Assembly (NCBI GenBank): GCA_013396915.1
Contig: VWZL01001371.1
Span: 430,431-494,430, forward strand
DNA from: Stercorarius parasiticus
Lineage: Eukaryota > Chordata > Aves > Charadriiformes > Stercorariidae
Reading direction: 5' to 3'
Length of the DNA: 64,000 nt
Each line of letters opens with the position of its first letter. Positions within the stretch are counted from its first letter, which is position 1. Both the position numbers and the translations under genes were made by a program. Under the pieces are notes generated by a model. The model was not told where the DNA came from. It worked only from the letters and a program-made list of their open reading frames with translations, and searched no databases. Below, piece after piece: positions 44,801 through 59,800 of this stretch.

Positions 44801-47800
44801 TCTAGATTCAATTGCTGGAAACTACAGTTTGATTAAGAAACAACTGAAATGTAATCTAAGGCATCATACTTAAGACTTAGAGATTTACAGTGAAAAATTC
44901 CATAGACACGATACTCTCCAGTTGTCATTCCTAAAACTGTGTTCTAGACCTGTTGGAAATTCAACAATCTGTTGGAAAAACATTTCGTATCGCTTTTTTG
45001 GTAAGGCCAAAGCACTCCACGTAGCTACCAGTAGAACTTTATTATCTGAAATTACTATATTTAATACCTTAAAACACAGTATCATGAAAAAATACTTGAA
45101 ATAATTAAATACACAGGAAAAAAAATTCCTTTTAAAAGCTTAAAGCACCGGAATTACCCGCAGATATAATAGGTAGCAGGTATAACAGCAGATTATAATT
45201 GTTTCACTACAGTATTCCTGGGTGCAGAGGCAAGTGTCATTAAATAGAAGGTAAACTTCCATTTTGCAAGTGAAAATTCAACTAGATGCTACTGCCACAT
45301 ACCTCCAGAACACAGGAGATTAATGGCATTACCTATAGTTAAAATACTGAAGCAATCTATGAATAAAGTCAGAACTGTTAGTTTGATATTTAATATCATT
45401 GTTTCTTACAAGTTTTCTGCAAACATCAGGAATGGGATCAAGAGTACAATAACCTTATAATTAAAATAAGGAAGACTATTAGTCATTACAGTATGATTGG
45501 GAGTTAACATTAATTCCATCTAAACCAGCAGAATACTGGAAGATGCTATTTCCTTCTCAGCTGTCAATCTCAAGAGATTAATAAAGAATTCACATCTGGC
45601 CTGTTCATCTCAATACCCGGTTTCCACTTTTGCCAGTACTAAACCAGCTCAGTGAGTGGCAAGGACCGCTCTGTCTGTGTCTGCCACCACTGGGACGTGA
45701 TTGGTGGGATGATGGGGCAATACATGTGCTTCGATCATCCCTGCAGCCGAATAGCCACTAGCCATCCTTTCCTATAGAAAATAAGTGAAATAAGCACGCT
45801 GCCAAACGACCAAGCCCTGGGAGGTTTTTTCCCCACATTTGGACACGTCACTTGACATTCAAAACGCCATTATGCAAAGCCAACTAACTCGTACTAGGTC
45901 TTTTTTTGGTTCAAGAAACCCAGCAGAGAGAACTTCACCAAGCAATTCTTTGTTAGCATAACATTTGACCTTGTATCTCTTTGGAAATCATACAACTTCG
46001 CTAATGCAATCCTTACAGAATTAATCAAGCAGATAGTTAGACCCTAGTAACTATGAACCCAGCCAATTATGAGCAGCACTGAAATTTGTCACTGGCATGT
46101 CCAGCTACATTTTCCAACTTAAAGATCAACAGAACTGTGTGGAAATGAGGCCCCACTCTCGGACCTGCATGACTTGGACACTGTAGACTAGAACCGCTAG
46201 CAAAGCCAACGCTTTTAGGAACAAAGTACTCTTAAGAAAAAGGCTTAGCTCCCGGGTCTCCATTACCTGCTGCATTAAAACAGCAAGAAAGCATAACGCC
46301 TTTCACCCTGTGTTCTGACTAGCAAAGCTACAATAAACGATTCACTGAGAGTTCAGAGCTCTTTACTTGCCACTCCGCTCTACTGCATGAGATCCACAGC
46401 TCAACAAAGGCCGAATACACTGCGTGGCTTAGCTTGGGGAGGGGAAGCTGCCCATGCAGTTTCTCCCTCTGTCAAAGCCAGAGAGCACAGCTTGCAGAGC
46501 CCAGGGAAAGATGACGAGGTGCTGGCAGCAGCGACGGTAATGGAGAAGCAGGGAAAAGAAACCCTAAAAAGAGGAGGGGGGAGAGAGGGGGAAAGGAGAT
46601 GGGCACAGGAGGCACCCATAGGAACAAACGGCTCAGCAGCAGACGCACTGAGATACATTTAAAGCAGCACACAGAAATCAGCTAGAAGCCCGACTGCCAT
46701 TGTCAAGTCCCATTTCTATCCTTGAACAGGTACTCAAATGACAGAACTGTGGTCACTGAACACGTTCTCCATCTAGTACCTGGAGCCAGATGAGATATAA
46801 AACCATCGGTCTAGATCCCAAAAGGGAAGTGACAGCTAACTCACTCCTGCGCCTGGCTTGGGCATTAACAGTTCCCTTCCCTCGTCCGTTCCAGTCCCAT
46901 CGTGCTGCCAGTTTCAATGCTCAGCAACAGACCTGTTTCCCTGCAGCCCAGCCTGCCTTCTGCTCACGCTCAAAATCTCCAGTCAACAAATCTAGTTCTG
47001 AGGCTCCCACCCTGCAGTCCTCCACCTCTATGAGAATAAAACCCGTACTCACCACAGCGCGCTCTGGCAACGTTTCTCTGGTGCCAAAACGCTGCTCTCT
47101 CACAGTAAGAGTGCAAATTAAAGCCTTGGTATGTTATAGTAACAGTTCACCTCCTTGTCAAAAGAGATGTTTTGCCCGAATTTAAACAAGCGTTTGTCAC
47201 TAATTAGATTCTTACAAAGGGAGATACAATAATCCACGCCCCACAAGCATGAGACTGCCCAGAGCCTACTTCACTGTGGACCTCAAGACTCCCCAAGATC
47301 CCCCAGTTACTGAGCAAGCCCCGGAGAGACAATACTCACAGCTTTAGCAAAAACGACCATCAGCTCGGGGAACTGGTGCGTGAGGAGGGCGAGCATTGCC
47401 GAGAAGGAACATAGGCCTGCTGTGAAATGGATGAAAAAGGGAAGTTCCTTCTGTGGGTAAACGGAGACTTCGTGAAATGCTGAAAGGAAAAAAAAATGAA
47501 GAATATTGGCATTGATAATTGAGGACGGTTTTCTGAATTATTTACACAGTCTTGTAACTCAGGTCTAGACTTTCAGGAGGAGTAAGCGTGGACTCCGGAC
47601 TATCGTGCAGCACATTAGGTCCCAGTACTTAAACGTCTCAAAAATTTCTCCCCTAGATAACATGCTTTTCTTCATTATTAATAGTCATTACATCTTTCTC
47701 TTCCCTATCTTCTTTTTCACGTGCATGGGCTTTATTTTTGCAGCGCTTTATCAGGCTTAGTTTTTGGTACCTACTGTTCTAACAGGACAGAGGGAAGAAC

Positions 47801-50800
47801 TGTAGAATTCACAAGCTGTTAACATTTCCTAGACCAATTTAAACAATTCAGGTGTTTTCAACCCTCTGCAGCATTAATCCTGTTACCTGAAGAGAAAAGC
47901 ACATCTCCCCATCCTATAAGCAGCTCAGCAGGTCAGGAGATATATACATGCAAGGTAGCTCCTTAATTCTTTTCCAAGATTTCTGGTTGGTAGGCTACAG
48001 TGGATTTTTCAGAGCAGCTGACAGAGCAGACCTCAAAGAAAACAGTGCCAGGACTAGGTTATAAATTCTGTAGGTAGCAGCTCCTTGCAATTTCCAATCT
48101 CTGGTAACAAAAGCAGAGGGCCGCGGTCAGGCAGGCTGTGGGCTGGCACGCGGGGCTTTCAGCACTCAAGACACTGCTACTGGTTACTCGCCCAGGGCCC
48201 GGCTGGTGAACTGGCAATTACTTACTGGCGCTGAGTACCTGCAGCTCGGACTTTTACCCAATGATTTTAAAGGGTTTTTAAATGAAGAAAAAAACAGTTT
48301 CTATAGACATAAGTCATTATGAAAGGGCTTCACACTTCCCGACAAGTTGTTTTTAAAAATCTAACAAAAGCGTCAAAATTTAAGTTGTTTGGCAAACAAG
48401 AAGTGTAATTGTATTCATTTTTACTGAATTTTTCATCTTGTACTTGTACTTTTTGGCTTTTGATAAGCATTGAACCAAAGGAGGAAAAAGACAGTCCCCT
48501 CTCAGTTACTGTTTCTGAATGTTGGCACAAAGAAAGATATCATCATAAAAACAAGCCCAGCAAAAGCAGCTTGTGCTGTTGCGACCCATTAACAGCAAAG
48601 CGTTTGGGTTTTGTTTCGCTTTGGAGCACAAGCAGGCAGACCTTTTGTAGTTCTGCATCTAGCGCCCGTCAGAGATGTTTAATGTTACCCCACAGATTAT
48701 CGGTTCTTACCAAGCAGGCAGCCCTGCCAGGCCAGGCCAGCACCACACCGCTCTACTGAGCAACCCAAGAAACCGCTGTCTGCTGTGGACCACTGTTATC
48801 CTCTCGTACTACACAGAAATTCACCTGATTTTTAAAACATTGAGCAATATAATCTAGGAAAGGTCCCAACCTAAATTAAGAAAGTGTCTAAGCAATAAAG
48901 GCAAGAATTCTTTTTGCACTACATATTCCTACACTGCGAAATTAAGATCAAATCCCAAATAGATAAGGACAACTAAAGATAATTCTATACGTTCAGAGCC
49001 ATTTGGGAATTGTTTCTAGTTAGACCAATACAGATTTTTGAATCACTAACTTCGCCAATATTATTTTAAATAGATAAATTTAAAAAAATTAAGTGTCAAG
49101 AATTCTCGAGGAAGTACTGCAATAAAAGTGTTAAGATGATTTTATTTATGGGTAGTTTTATATTTAAAACATAACAGGAATGCGTGAGTGATCGTGTTGA
49201 AATATCTGCATGTGTTGGTGTTTAATTATGCTGGGAAGTCTACAATTTAGGGTTAGTTGCTAACCAAGGAATTCCTTGTGCAATATCCTGCATAAGTGAG
49301 AAATGAGTAATTTAAAGCAGTCTAGGGGCAAATTTAAATTACACATTTTAAATATAACTTCAGGCTTTTAAATAGAAACACGTATGTGTAGTTTTCCTTT
49401 CCACAGCTGTGGTCTCAGTGGGTCTGACGGGGCTTTTGCAGTAGCCCTTTCCAGTCCCCCGGGACGTGCATTTCTTCACGATGCAGAAGCTCACCCCAGA
49501 AGGAATTCTATTAACATGTACAATTAGCAGTCCAATTCTAATCTAAATTAATGCCATTTTCCTAAATATGATGAGCATGGGCCCAAGTGCTTTAGTTTGT
49601 TTGCCTTACCTAAAGAAAAAAATACGTAGGCTCATAATTGCATAAAGTAACCTGGAAGCAATGGGCAGCTGGAGACCACTTGCTTTTCAGCATCAAGTGT
49701 TAGTGTAAATCCATAAACACACCTACATGGATAAAGGTTCCAGGAAGCATAGTGTCCAGCAGGTGAATATGCACCCATGAATGAATGACAGAAAGGAACA
49801 CACGATCTATGAAGCTATAGATTAAGCAAGGATTCTCCGTAAGATCAGAGACAGGTTCCGCAGATACCTGACTGCAGGACTGGAACTGCGCATTTATTCC
49901 TCGCCAAAAGGAAAGAGCTCCTCTACAACAGTAGTCAAATCCATCACTTCTTTTAAAAGTAAAGAACTGGTCCATTTTGTTGTTCTCAAAGTTGGCCAAA
50001 CTTAGTCTGAATATACCACACACAGACTCCATCTTGGAAGGACTTCTGTTATTGCAGAATCAAGCTAGCGTTTAACCACGCACGTCAAGTGCTTCGGGAT
50101 CTTGTGGGAGGGACACCAACAAATAGCTGAACTCCCTTTGCAGGAAGCTCAAACTAAAAAAATCACAGTAAGGTAAATACAGAATACCGCAAACTGAACA
50201 CGTCCTTAGCTTATGTTTTATTATCATTACTGCTTAGAAAAACCACTTACTTGGCAACAGTTCCCTGTCTGCTGTTTCTGTGCAACTCGGATAGGGATAG
50301 AAAAGATGACCTTTCTCTAACGGGTACGGGATCATCCTAAATGCTGAAAAGAGAGTGAGCGACATTAGATCTGTATCTAAACCAAGCGACCAGCTTCTCA
50401 CAAAGAGAACCAATCGTGTTTGAGGTGAATAAAGGCAGCGAGATTAGTCTACTGTACAGAAAAAAATAAAACAAGGAGAGATACTCACTGCCTTCCCACG
50501 TACAGTGCAGCAGATTTAGAGCCCCTTCTATCCTCTTCCAGTGCTGGAGGTGGAAAAAAGCATACGCGACTGCCTCGCTGTCCCCTCGTTTCAGAATGTG
50601 CTCTGGAGGCAGCACTAAGCTTTTCATTTCTAGTAAATACTGAAAGTACAAATGGAAAGCGTACACGTTTACATGGAACACTCCAAAATCTGTAATTGTG
50701 AAATATCAACAATCATTTGAGGCATAACTCATCAATCACACAGGGGCTGACTTCTACCTGCTGAAGAAACAGCCCAGCCCTGGCACAGCGCCTACGGCCC

Positions 50801-53800
50801 GCGCTCGCCCGGCGAGGGAAAAGCCACAAAACACACAGCTGGGTATGAGACTCTTACATTGGGATTTTCACACACAAAATACCAGGTTTAAAAAGTGCAT
50901 CTTCAGTCAGGCAAAATAAAAACACATTCCTGTGGAATATACATGAAGTATAATGCTGCAGCCACAATATCAATGAGCTACAAGTTTAGGCTAACAAAAA
51001 ACAACCACCACAGTATTTTTTGCTCATCACTGAAAGTTTCCATGCAGGAGAGCTAACAAGGACTGAGCCTCAAGTATGAGTGGCAAACCAGAAAGTGTCA
51101 GGATGCAAACCAGAGGAAGAATAATAAACCAAACCCAGGAAAATCTTGGTTTAATGTGGTTTTGCTGGACTACCACAAAGATTCTCTCATTTCAGATTGT
51201 TTCAGTTTCAGCCTTCTCCCTACATCAGCAGAATCTCTGATGCACAGAAGGGTCAAAGAACACAAGGATTAATCATTTTCCATTTCGCCTGAAACACAGG
51301 ACATGCGATTTTGTTTTCTCATGGTACATTAAAAAGGACAGGTATTCATTTTAACTTCGCTTTTAAAAACAGATGAGCAATTTTTACAAGAACAAAATTA
51401 CAGTTTCAGCTCTAGTATTTACCTGTGAGCTGCTCTCTCCTAGCATATAGTGTCTCACTCAGTAACAGCCAAAGTTAATCCGCATCTTTGATCAACGTAG
51501 CTGGCAATTCCTTTGACTGTCTCCCGAAGTGTAAGAATGCAGCTAACTCGCCGATTTATTTCAGCAGATGCCACAAACTATGAGATTATTTACTAATCCA
51601 GTTTGAGGACTTAACTTTTCCCATTCAGTTTCTTGAAGGAATGTAGGAGGGGTTATGCCCCGGCCAAATAAAGCACATTTACTGCCTGGCTAGGTTCTTC
51701 TCTTACCGCCTTGGGCCTACACTCCGGAGGGTAATATTCTTGCTAATCCCCTCTAATCCTCTTCAATTTTTTTTTTTTTAAACACAGTGAAGGATCACTC
51801 ACACAGGGCTGCTGTGGGAAAATGGTCTCAAATATCTGCCCCCTGACCTCTGGCAGTGCCCGCTCTTCCCCTGCGGTGACTGCGCGGCGAGCGGGAATAG
51901 TGGCGTCGCAGCAGTGAGGACGCTCCGCGGCGAGTTTCGCCCCCGCACGCCAACACCGCTCCCGCGCTTTGGTGGCTCTGCACCCATCGTACCACGGGAA
52001 CAGAAAAACCCCAGTCTGACAGGTTTTCCCGCCCGTGTTCAACCGTAAGAAAGGCAAGGTATCAGCACTGAAAATATCTTGGGGTTTGCAGATTTAAGAA
52101 AGTCTTTCTACACAACACAAATTTCTAAGCTATTCAGAGGATGACTGGAAAGAGATTGTTTCATACGTTACCAAACACAGTTACAGATCTCTAATTTGAA
52201 ATAGCGTAAGAGTTCCGATTTTCTAGCACTGTAAAATGCCTTCCTAGCTTTCCAAACAAAACCATCCTTGTAAAAGCTTTACTCGGAACAAAGAAACAAA
52301 CATTATTTTCCTTATGCACAATGATGTTATGTGCAAAGATAACCACTTTCATCAGATGCAAGAACAAAGGGATTTCTACTTTACATACTCATTTATTTTT
52401 AGTCCATGGGAAAGAACAGGCTGAAAATTCAGAAACCAGATTTTCTTCCTCACTGTCCGTTGTATCCCATTGGGAAGTTCCTTTGCTTGTTTGTGCCCTT
52501 CTTCACTTGTTTGCTCTGACTATGCGGCTTTCAGAGCTCTGAATAGCCAGCACCGCTAAAATCCTACCCTGCTGTCTAATAAATTGGTGTTTCAAGGCAA
52601 TATTGTAATAAAAAAAAATGAAGATGACTGGGTAGCCATACAATTAGAAGAGAAGATCAAATTACTGAAACCTGGAATCAGTTTCCGTGATTGCCTGTAG
52701 AACTATGGAACGTATTTGGCAAACAGCCGGTTTGAAATGATATCTAACTTCTTTGAAAAGGTACATGAGGCTCCTGAAACAACTGAAGGATATACGAAAT
52801 AAAAGAACTTTTAGATAATGATAATGCGTTATAATCTTCTTCCCCTAAAGGCAGAGGCTAAAGAAAAATCTGTCTGAGACTGTCTGAAATGAACTTGCTA
52901 CGCTCTTGATCAGTCATGCAAACAAGCAGCAATTTCTGCCAGCAATTAGCTCTCTCAGTGCACATTCTATCGGATTGGACAGGCAGACAGAGCGGAGCGG
53001 CTGGAGAATTCGAGCCTTCACAGCAACAGTCACTTGGACTCCAGCATCATTTGCAGAGGATTAGCTCCGGGACTAAGCCAACCTTCTGCATTCAAGGTTT
53101 CAAACTGAAAGCAGCACAATGTGAGTACAGTAAAAAGCAACCGAAGAGTTTATTTTCACTCAATGCTCAGTGGAATCCATGTCTTGGCCACGTCAAGTCA
53201 TGCCAGGCACTAAACTACAGCCTGTGGCAATACGGACTCTTAATCTTGCTTACACCCGGATGAAGAAAATAAGCGACTGCAGATCTTGCACTAACCCGAG
53301 TTCTGGAGCCGTGCTTGGAAGCACAGCAGGAAAAAGTATTTTGAAATTCTACGAGTGGTTACTGTTTGGAGAACTTCATTTGGCTTCAGGGATCTTAAAT
53401 ATCTAAATTTACATTTATTAATGCTCGCCCTTACCCAGCAAAGGGACTTTGTTAATACATTACCGGGTCCTTTCCAATGAGTTAGAAAATTTTGAGTTTA
53501 AATTTTTTGTAGAAAACCCAGTTTAAACATCACTTATTGCAAAGAACTAATTCTGGCCAGCAGACCGTTGTCACACAAATACTAGTGTGTTTAACAACTC
53601 AACAGCTGGAGTTAAAACCACCTTCAAGAAGAGGGGGCTAGAGAGGCTCAAAGAACAGTTGATAACATAACACAACCTCTTTCAGAAGACAATAAAAAGT
53701 GGCCCAACAGGAAATAAAATACTCTTACCTTTGGAACATGAGGGTTAAACTCCACAGCTCTGTGAATTGCTTCCACAGCGTTGATTTCTGCTGTACTGAG

Positions 53801-56800
53801 CCCTCTTTTGGAGGCAGTTTCTGGGGAGAACCTGAAGGGAAAAACCCATGCTAAGCAAAAGTAAATAATAAGTGCTAACCAGGTGTTTATTTGCATTGTA
53901 AGCTCCGAGTTCATTGAAAATTGAGTGGTTTATCAAGAAAGATAAACAAACCCTTCTAGGAGACAAATGTTCATATTAATTTAGGTATCCTGACTGTCCT
54001 CCATGCCTGTATGACAAAGCTATGTTCAACTTTGTGAAACTTCATGCCGATCAGGTAACTGAGCGCCCAGGCTTCCGTAGGATTGTTACGGCATCACCTA
54101 CTCAGAGGTAAAAGCTGGAGTCAGCCGTACAGACAGACCAGAGCCAAAGTGAGATGCCAACATCGACTACCACAAATCTCCTGCACCCACCCACAAAACA
54201 AAGAACTGTTGAACATCACAAGCGTGACACTGAAAACAAATTTTATACAAAAGCACATGTGCAAACACGGCCTCTTGAAAAACGCCTTCACCTGCATTAA
54301 TTTTATGGATGTTTAAAAGAAACTTTAAATTATGTTTAACTACGCACACACACACACACATATATATGTGTGTGTATATATATATATGTATATATAAATA
54401 CACTTAACTTGCTTTTAGAAATGTAACTGCTACATATTGGATTTAGCCGTTTTTAGTTCCTATTTTACAGCATAAGCCAAGATAAGCAACAAACGACTGT
54501 TCCCACACAAGTGCTTGCTTACCTCTCTGAAACCGCTCGGGCTTTTAACAGGGCTGCTGTGTAACATATTGCTGCCGATTTTGGAAGACTGATATCTATG
54601 ATAAAATAAAATAATTAAGGTGTAACATTTTAAGGCAAGACAAACACGTTAAGCTCACATCCTTTGAGCTTAGAGATTCGTACTTGGGCAGACACTGAAT
54701 GCAACATCTGGAACATTTCAGCTATGATTAGAAACTTTGAATTTCTTTGTATAGTCTTCTTTCTGGTCACCAGTCTCAGATTAAAATCTCAAGAGTTGTA
54801 GTTAGGTGGTAAAGAGTAATTTTTTCTTCTAAACATTCCAAGACACTGAAACTGAATTCAAAGAGAAATGCATGCATAAATACACACTTAAGAATAATGT
54901 ACTTCTCCTCTATTAACTCACAAAGGTTTAAAAAAAGCTTCTAATCTTTACCTGATTTTGCAACTGTACATTAACACACTTTTACATAATACTGAAAGAG
55001 ACTGACTAGAAGCTGACCAAAAAAATTACATTACAGGCAGGTGGACAAGTTTGAATGAAAATGTAGTTTCCATTCTTTTCCAGTTCCATGGGGAAAAATT
55101 CTATTAGTTCTAGGTTTTGTAGAATATCTGAGGCCAAGTTTGAGCTGACAATTATAGATTAGAAGGTTAGCACTCCACAGTACAAGTTTACTTTAAAAGC
55201 AGACAAAGTCTGGGGTCTAATTCCCAAGTACCATGTTGTGTACAGTCAGATGGCTCTTGCTTTTTTTGTAAATCCCATCCTGGGCTTGTCCATCACTTAC
55301 CAGAAGTCTGGCTGTCGCGTCAAGCAAAACACAGGGGTACTACAGAGAGTTTGAAGCTCATACTCATTTTTCCAGATGCTTAGAAAAAATCAGCAACCCT
55401 TTCTTAACAAACTGTTGCAATTCCTGATGTTAACATAAAGAAGCACCAGGAAAAGAGCAAATGGTTTTGTTAAATTAGTAAGAATCCACACAGAGGAACA
55501 TGGACGGTGAGGTAACAGGAGCAGGCAGCTAGGGCTGCTATGCACAAGAGGCTGAGGATTTGGGCAAGAATATCATACTTTCGATTCCCTGAAGCAACAA
55601 AGAGAGACACAAGAGAGGACATTACCGACTTCTCAAGGGCAGGGAAGGATTGCCACAAAATACTGCTTCTATGTCCCTCCATTCTGACGATGATTTAAGG
55701 GACAGCTTTGACAGCAGCACTTTGTACACCGATGATGTGGGCATTACCTAGGTGGCAAGACTCTGAGGACAGTAAGAAAGGAAGTGTATATTTTATTAAC
55801 CTTTATCGAGACTTGGACAACACCTGGAACGTATCAGTTGAGATGGAAAGTGAAAGCAAACTACAGCCATTCAATGGACCAAAGCTAGCGTCCCACTGAC
55901 CCCCGGGCAGCAGCTTGCCTGCCTGTGGCTAAGCTCCGGCTGCAAGCTCACCATCACAGAACCACGAGGCCAAGCCTGGAAGATGACAGAAGGGAAACCC
56001 GCCTTTTTCAGCTTATTTACATCAATCACTTAGGGGGCTATGTGCTGACTGAAAAAGGCTGATGAGTTTAGGCATAACCAGGGATGTAGAACAGATTAAA
56101 AAATTAAAATAATCCTTGAATTGAAGCAAAGCGAGCTCCAAGTTTGCTTCACAGATTAGAAGTAACTTAAAAACATAAATAGTTTGTATGCAATTTAGCT
56201 TGCTTAAATTTGACCTCATCATTCAAAATAAAAAAACCCAAAACTTGACTTTCACTCTGGAAGCGCCTATTTGATGCCGATGAGGGAAATCTAGTCGAGT
56301 AGCTGAGATCACGGGCAGACACCTGCTTTTGGACAGGCATACCGTGCCCACTCCACCTGTGCTCTCACGCGAAAACACCAGTATTTCCCAAGGGACCTCA
56401 CTTACCATCATACTTGGCTAACACTGCCTGGACATCTGCATAAGCCTGTAACTCCAGCAGTGCCTCCAGCAGGTTTTCATGAATATTCAGCATGCTGAGA
56501 AGTGGAAACTCTTTCATCAGCTGCAAAGCAGTAAAGAGAAATAAACTGGGCACATACAGAATTGCACACAAATCCCTGAAATACTTAATAGAAATCCGTG
56601 CAATAATGTAAGCTTTTTCAATATTCTGTTCTTTCAGAGTGTCGGAAACTGGCGTGTAAGCAGCATGAAAAGAATTGCATCCTTTCTACCTTTAAGGCAT
56701 TGCTTTTTTCACCTACTAGACAACAGGCATACTGAGGTTCAGACAACACAGCCCAAATTTGCACATCTCCCACAGTGAGTTCTTTTGGTCAGTAATATTT

Positions 56801-59800
56801 CCCTACATAAAAATAACTTACGATACACCTTGGGCAAAAGTGAAAGAAAAATTATGATGAAGTATCAAGCTGCTATTTTGACAAGTTAGTCGTCGTGTCA
56901 AGCATGAAGCAAACTGGACAACAGAACTGTGAACATCTGACATATAATTTAAAAATTTAAAACCTAGATATAGGAACTAAAAAAACTGTTCTCAAAAAAA
57001 AAATCATGAATAGTGATGCGGCAAATCTCATTGGAAAATAACTCAATTAGATTCATTATGATGCCTAGAAAGGAACTTAAAACCATCAATTCAGACAATG
57101 TGACTGAAAACACCAGGAGCTGCTCACTTTTTTCTTTTACTTACATCTCTCATCATTTTCACTGCTTCTCGTATTCTTCCGAGTTTTCTTGCACACATGG
57201 CTAGTCTCCTTTTCACATAGACCAATACATTGGTGTCTCTTCCTGATTAAAAAGACAAAAAAAGTTAGTCTATCACTTTCAATCCTTATCTCACTCTCCC
57301 TCTCTCACCGCCCCCCCCAAAAAAAACCCACAACCTTTTTCCTAATCGCATGTAAAGGCACAAAATCATTACTACTGCTGTCCCAGCCACGGCCCATCTG
57401 CACTAATGCCAGCAACTTTTACCTAGGTTAAATGACAAAAAATTCTGCTTTTGTCCAAAACCTTGGGTGGAATAAAAGACAGTGCTACTGACACACACCA
57501 ATTGCTTCGTTAGGCTGCTCTACCTATCCAGGCTTCCAAGACAACGCCAGTGAGACGCCCCACGATGGATACACGGCGTAGCTGCCACTGCTTACATTCA
57601 TTTGGGTATGAGAAAAGATCACACAGCACACCACGCGGAAGCAGACCTAAAGAGTAGGAACTGCCTCATTGAATTGGGAATCAAACTGGAATCACTAATT
57701 ATAACTTCAGTTTTACCTTTCTGCTCGCACAAACCCAAGAGTTTATGTGATTCAAAAGCACTTACTCAGCTGTGCTTCGTGCTGGGGACTTTGGGAATGG
57801 CAGTTCTGAGACCTTCTGTAAATCATTTCTCCTGCTTTCAGAGCCTGCTTGAAATACCTCTCAGCATCCACAATAGTTGTTGCTTCTTCCTCAGCCAGGA
57901 GCACATATGCAGTGGCACAACTGTAATAAGAAAAAAAACCCACTAATTATTCATAGGGACAAAGTTTAGTATTTTTTTAGTAAGCGTTAGAAGCATTAGA
58001 AATGGGCAGTTTTCACTTACGTTTAATATCTAAGCATTGACAATATTAAAGTACCAAAATACTGACTTGAGTTCAAATGGTGAGTGTCAGGAAAACAGAA
58101 ACCTTTTCCATTTTACAGAAAAAATGCACATTTGGAAAAAGAACAAAAGAAAGAATCGTAACAGCAAGTCAAATTATTTTCCGTGAAATATTAGAAATGC
58201 TCTGGTAATTGTCTGGAGAGGTTTTCTTGTGTTTGGTTTGGTTTGCTTTGCTTTTTTAAAACCAGGAGGTAGACATTTTACACAAAAACAATGAGACCGC
58301 ATAGCAAAGTGGAACACAGAAGTGTGTGAAATTCTTTGGTTTGTGTTATAAGAGTATTTTTAAATCCCTTGCAGGAGTGGCATCTGTGATCTCCAAATGC
58401 ACACAATGCCATCTCTGAAACACATGGGATCTCACATTCAATTCAGACTATTCCAGTCTGAGCAAGTGCTCATTTGCTATTGCTATGGATACAAAGATTT
58501 AAAAAAAAAACAATCTTTCCCAAGAAAAAGGGAAAATAAAAGCTAATTTTTATGGACCAGTTCAATACTTCAATGCAATTGAGAGCACCAAGTGCAATTC
58601 TCATAGTCACACAAGTCCCCCTTAAGCTACTCAGAACTTTGCTAAAAGTAAATTATTAGAACAAGAAACTGGCAGTGTGTTCGGTATCGCTCCACCTAAT
58701 CTTTCACAGCAGAAATGCAGCAGCTGAACTTGTACTCCAAACTTACTCATTGTTCAACTCCAACGCCTGATGCGCTGCTTTAATGCGGGCTTGCGGGTTC
58801 CTCTCACGCCAGGCTTTCTGCATAACTGTGGCAAAGACAGGGAAAGGCTGGTGAGGGACAGGGACAGTGGCCAAACACCGGGGGGGCAGCGGAAGCAACG
58901 CTGGCTGCTCACGCCTCAGCTCTACGTTAACAGTCACCTCCGCTCTGCAAATTCCTGTTTGCTCTACGATTGTTACAGGGAAGAGTAAACAAGTGTTTTA
59001 ATTCCAGCATGAGTTTCTACCACAAGCAGTAGAATCTCACAACTCCTCATTACGCCCCAAATTTAATTGGAGAAAGCAACAGCAGCAGGAAGATAATTGA
59101 CTGGCCATTCAAGAACTCCTACGCTGGGCAGCACAGACAGCTCACATGACCAGGCAGATGTACAATTTCTAAATTGCTACAGATTTTTGGAAGCATTTCC
59201 CAAGACCTGTTGAAAGCTTGGCAGGAGCGATTGTTAAACACAGGTTCTTGTACGGACCTGCACAGAGTTTTAGTTTAAGCTTTCAAACAGAACTTCAAAG
59301 AAAACAGTGACAGAATAAGCTGTGTCTTGCACAGGTATAGTTTCATACTTAGGTATTTAGACAACTACCAGATCATAAAAGGCTAAACAACTTCTTCTTA
59401 AATTTACAAAGCACATTTGAGTGGCATAACATGGCAAAGCCAATTCAAGATACACTCTAGTAATTTATCACCTTATTAGAAATATAGAATCATAGAACGT
59501 GTTGGGTTGGAAGGGACCTTTAAAGGCCATCTAGTCCAAGCCCCCTGCAGTAGCAGGGACATCTTCAACTACACCAGGCTGCTCAGAGCCTCATCCAGCC
59601 TGGCCTTGGATGTCTCCAGGGATGGGGCCTCCACCACCTCTCTGGGCAACCTGGGCCAGTGTCTCACCACCCTCAGTGTAAAGAACTTCTTCCTAATGTC
59701 TCATCTAAACCTGCCCTGCTCTAGTTTAAACCATTGCCCCTCGTCCTATCGCTACATGCCCTTGCAAACAGCCTCTCTCCAGCTTTCCTGCAGGCGCCCT

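Larger units (their letters stand above)
41885..47339 (-). other. ST7L: ST7L last intron
   Basis: Intron of 5455 bases between the last two coding exons. It contains a 49-bp tandem duplication and a large minisatellite (both listed separately), and otherwise AT-rich unique sequence. No other exon or transposon recognised. Confidence 0.8.
53832..56405 (-). other. ST7L: Two ST7L introns (53832-54522 and 54596-56405)
   Basis: AT-rich intronic DNA flanking the exon at 54523-54595. The first holds the CA/TA microsatellite. The second shows no recognisable feature. Confidence 0.7.
56521..58746 (-). other. ST7L: ST7L introns 56521-57144, 57243-57765 and 57921-58746
   Basis: Three short introns. 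The middle one carries a short pyrimidine tract and a C8/A8 run around 57290-57330. No other feature seen. Confidence 0.7.
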
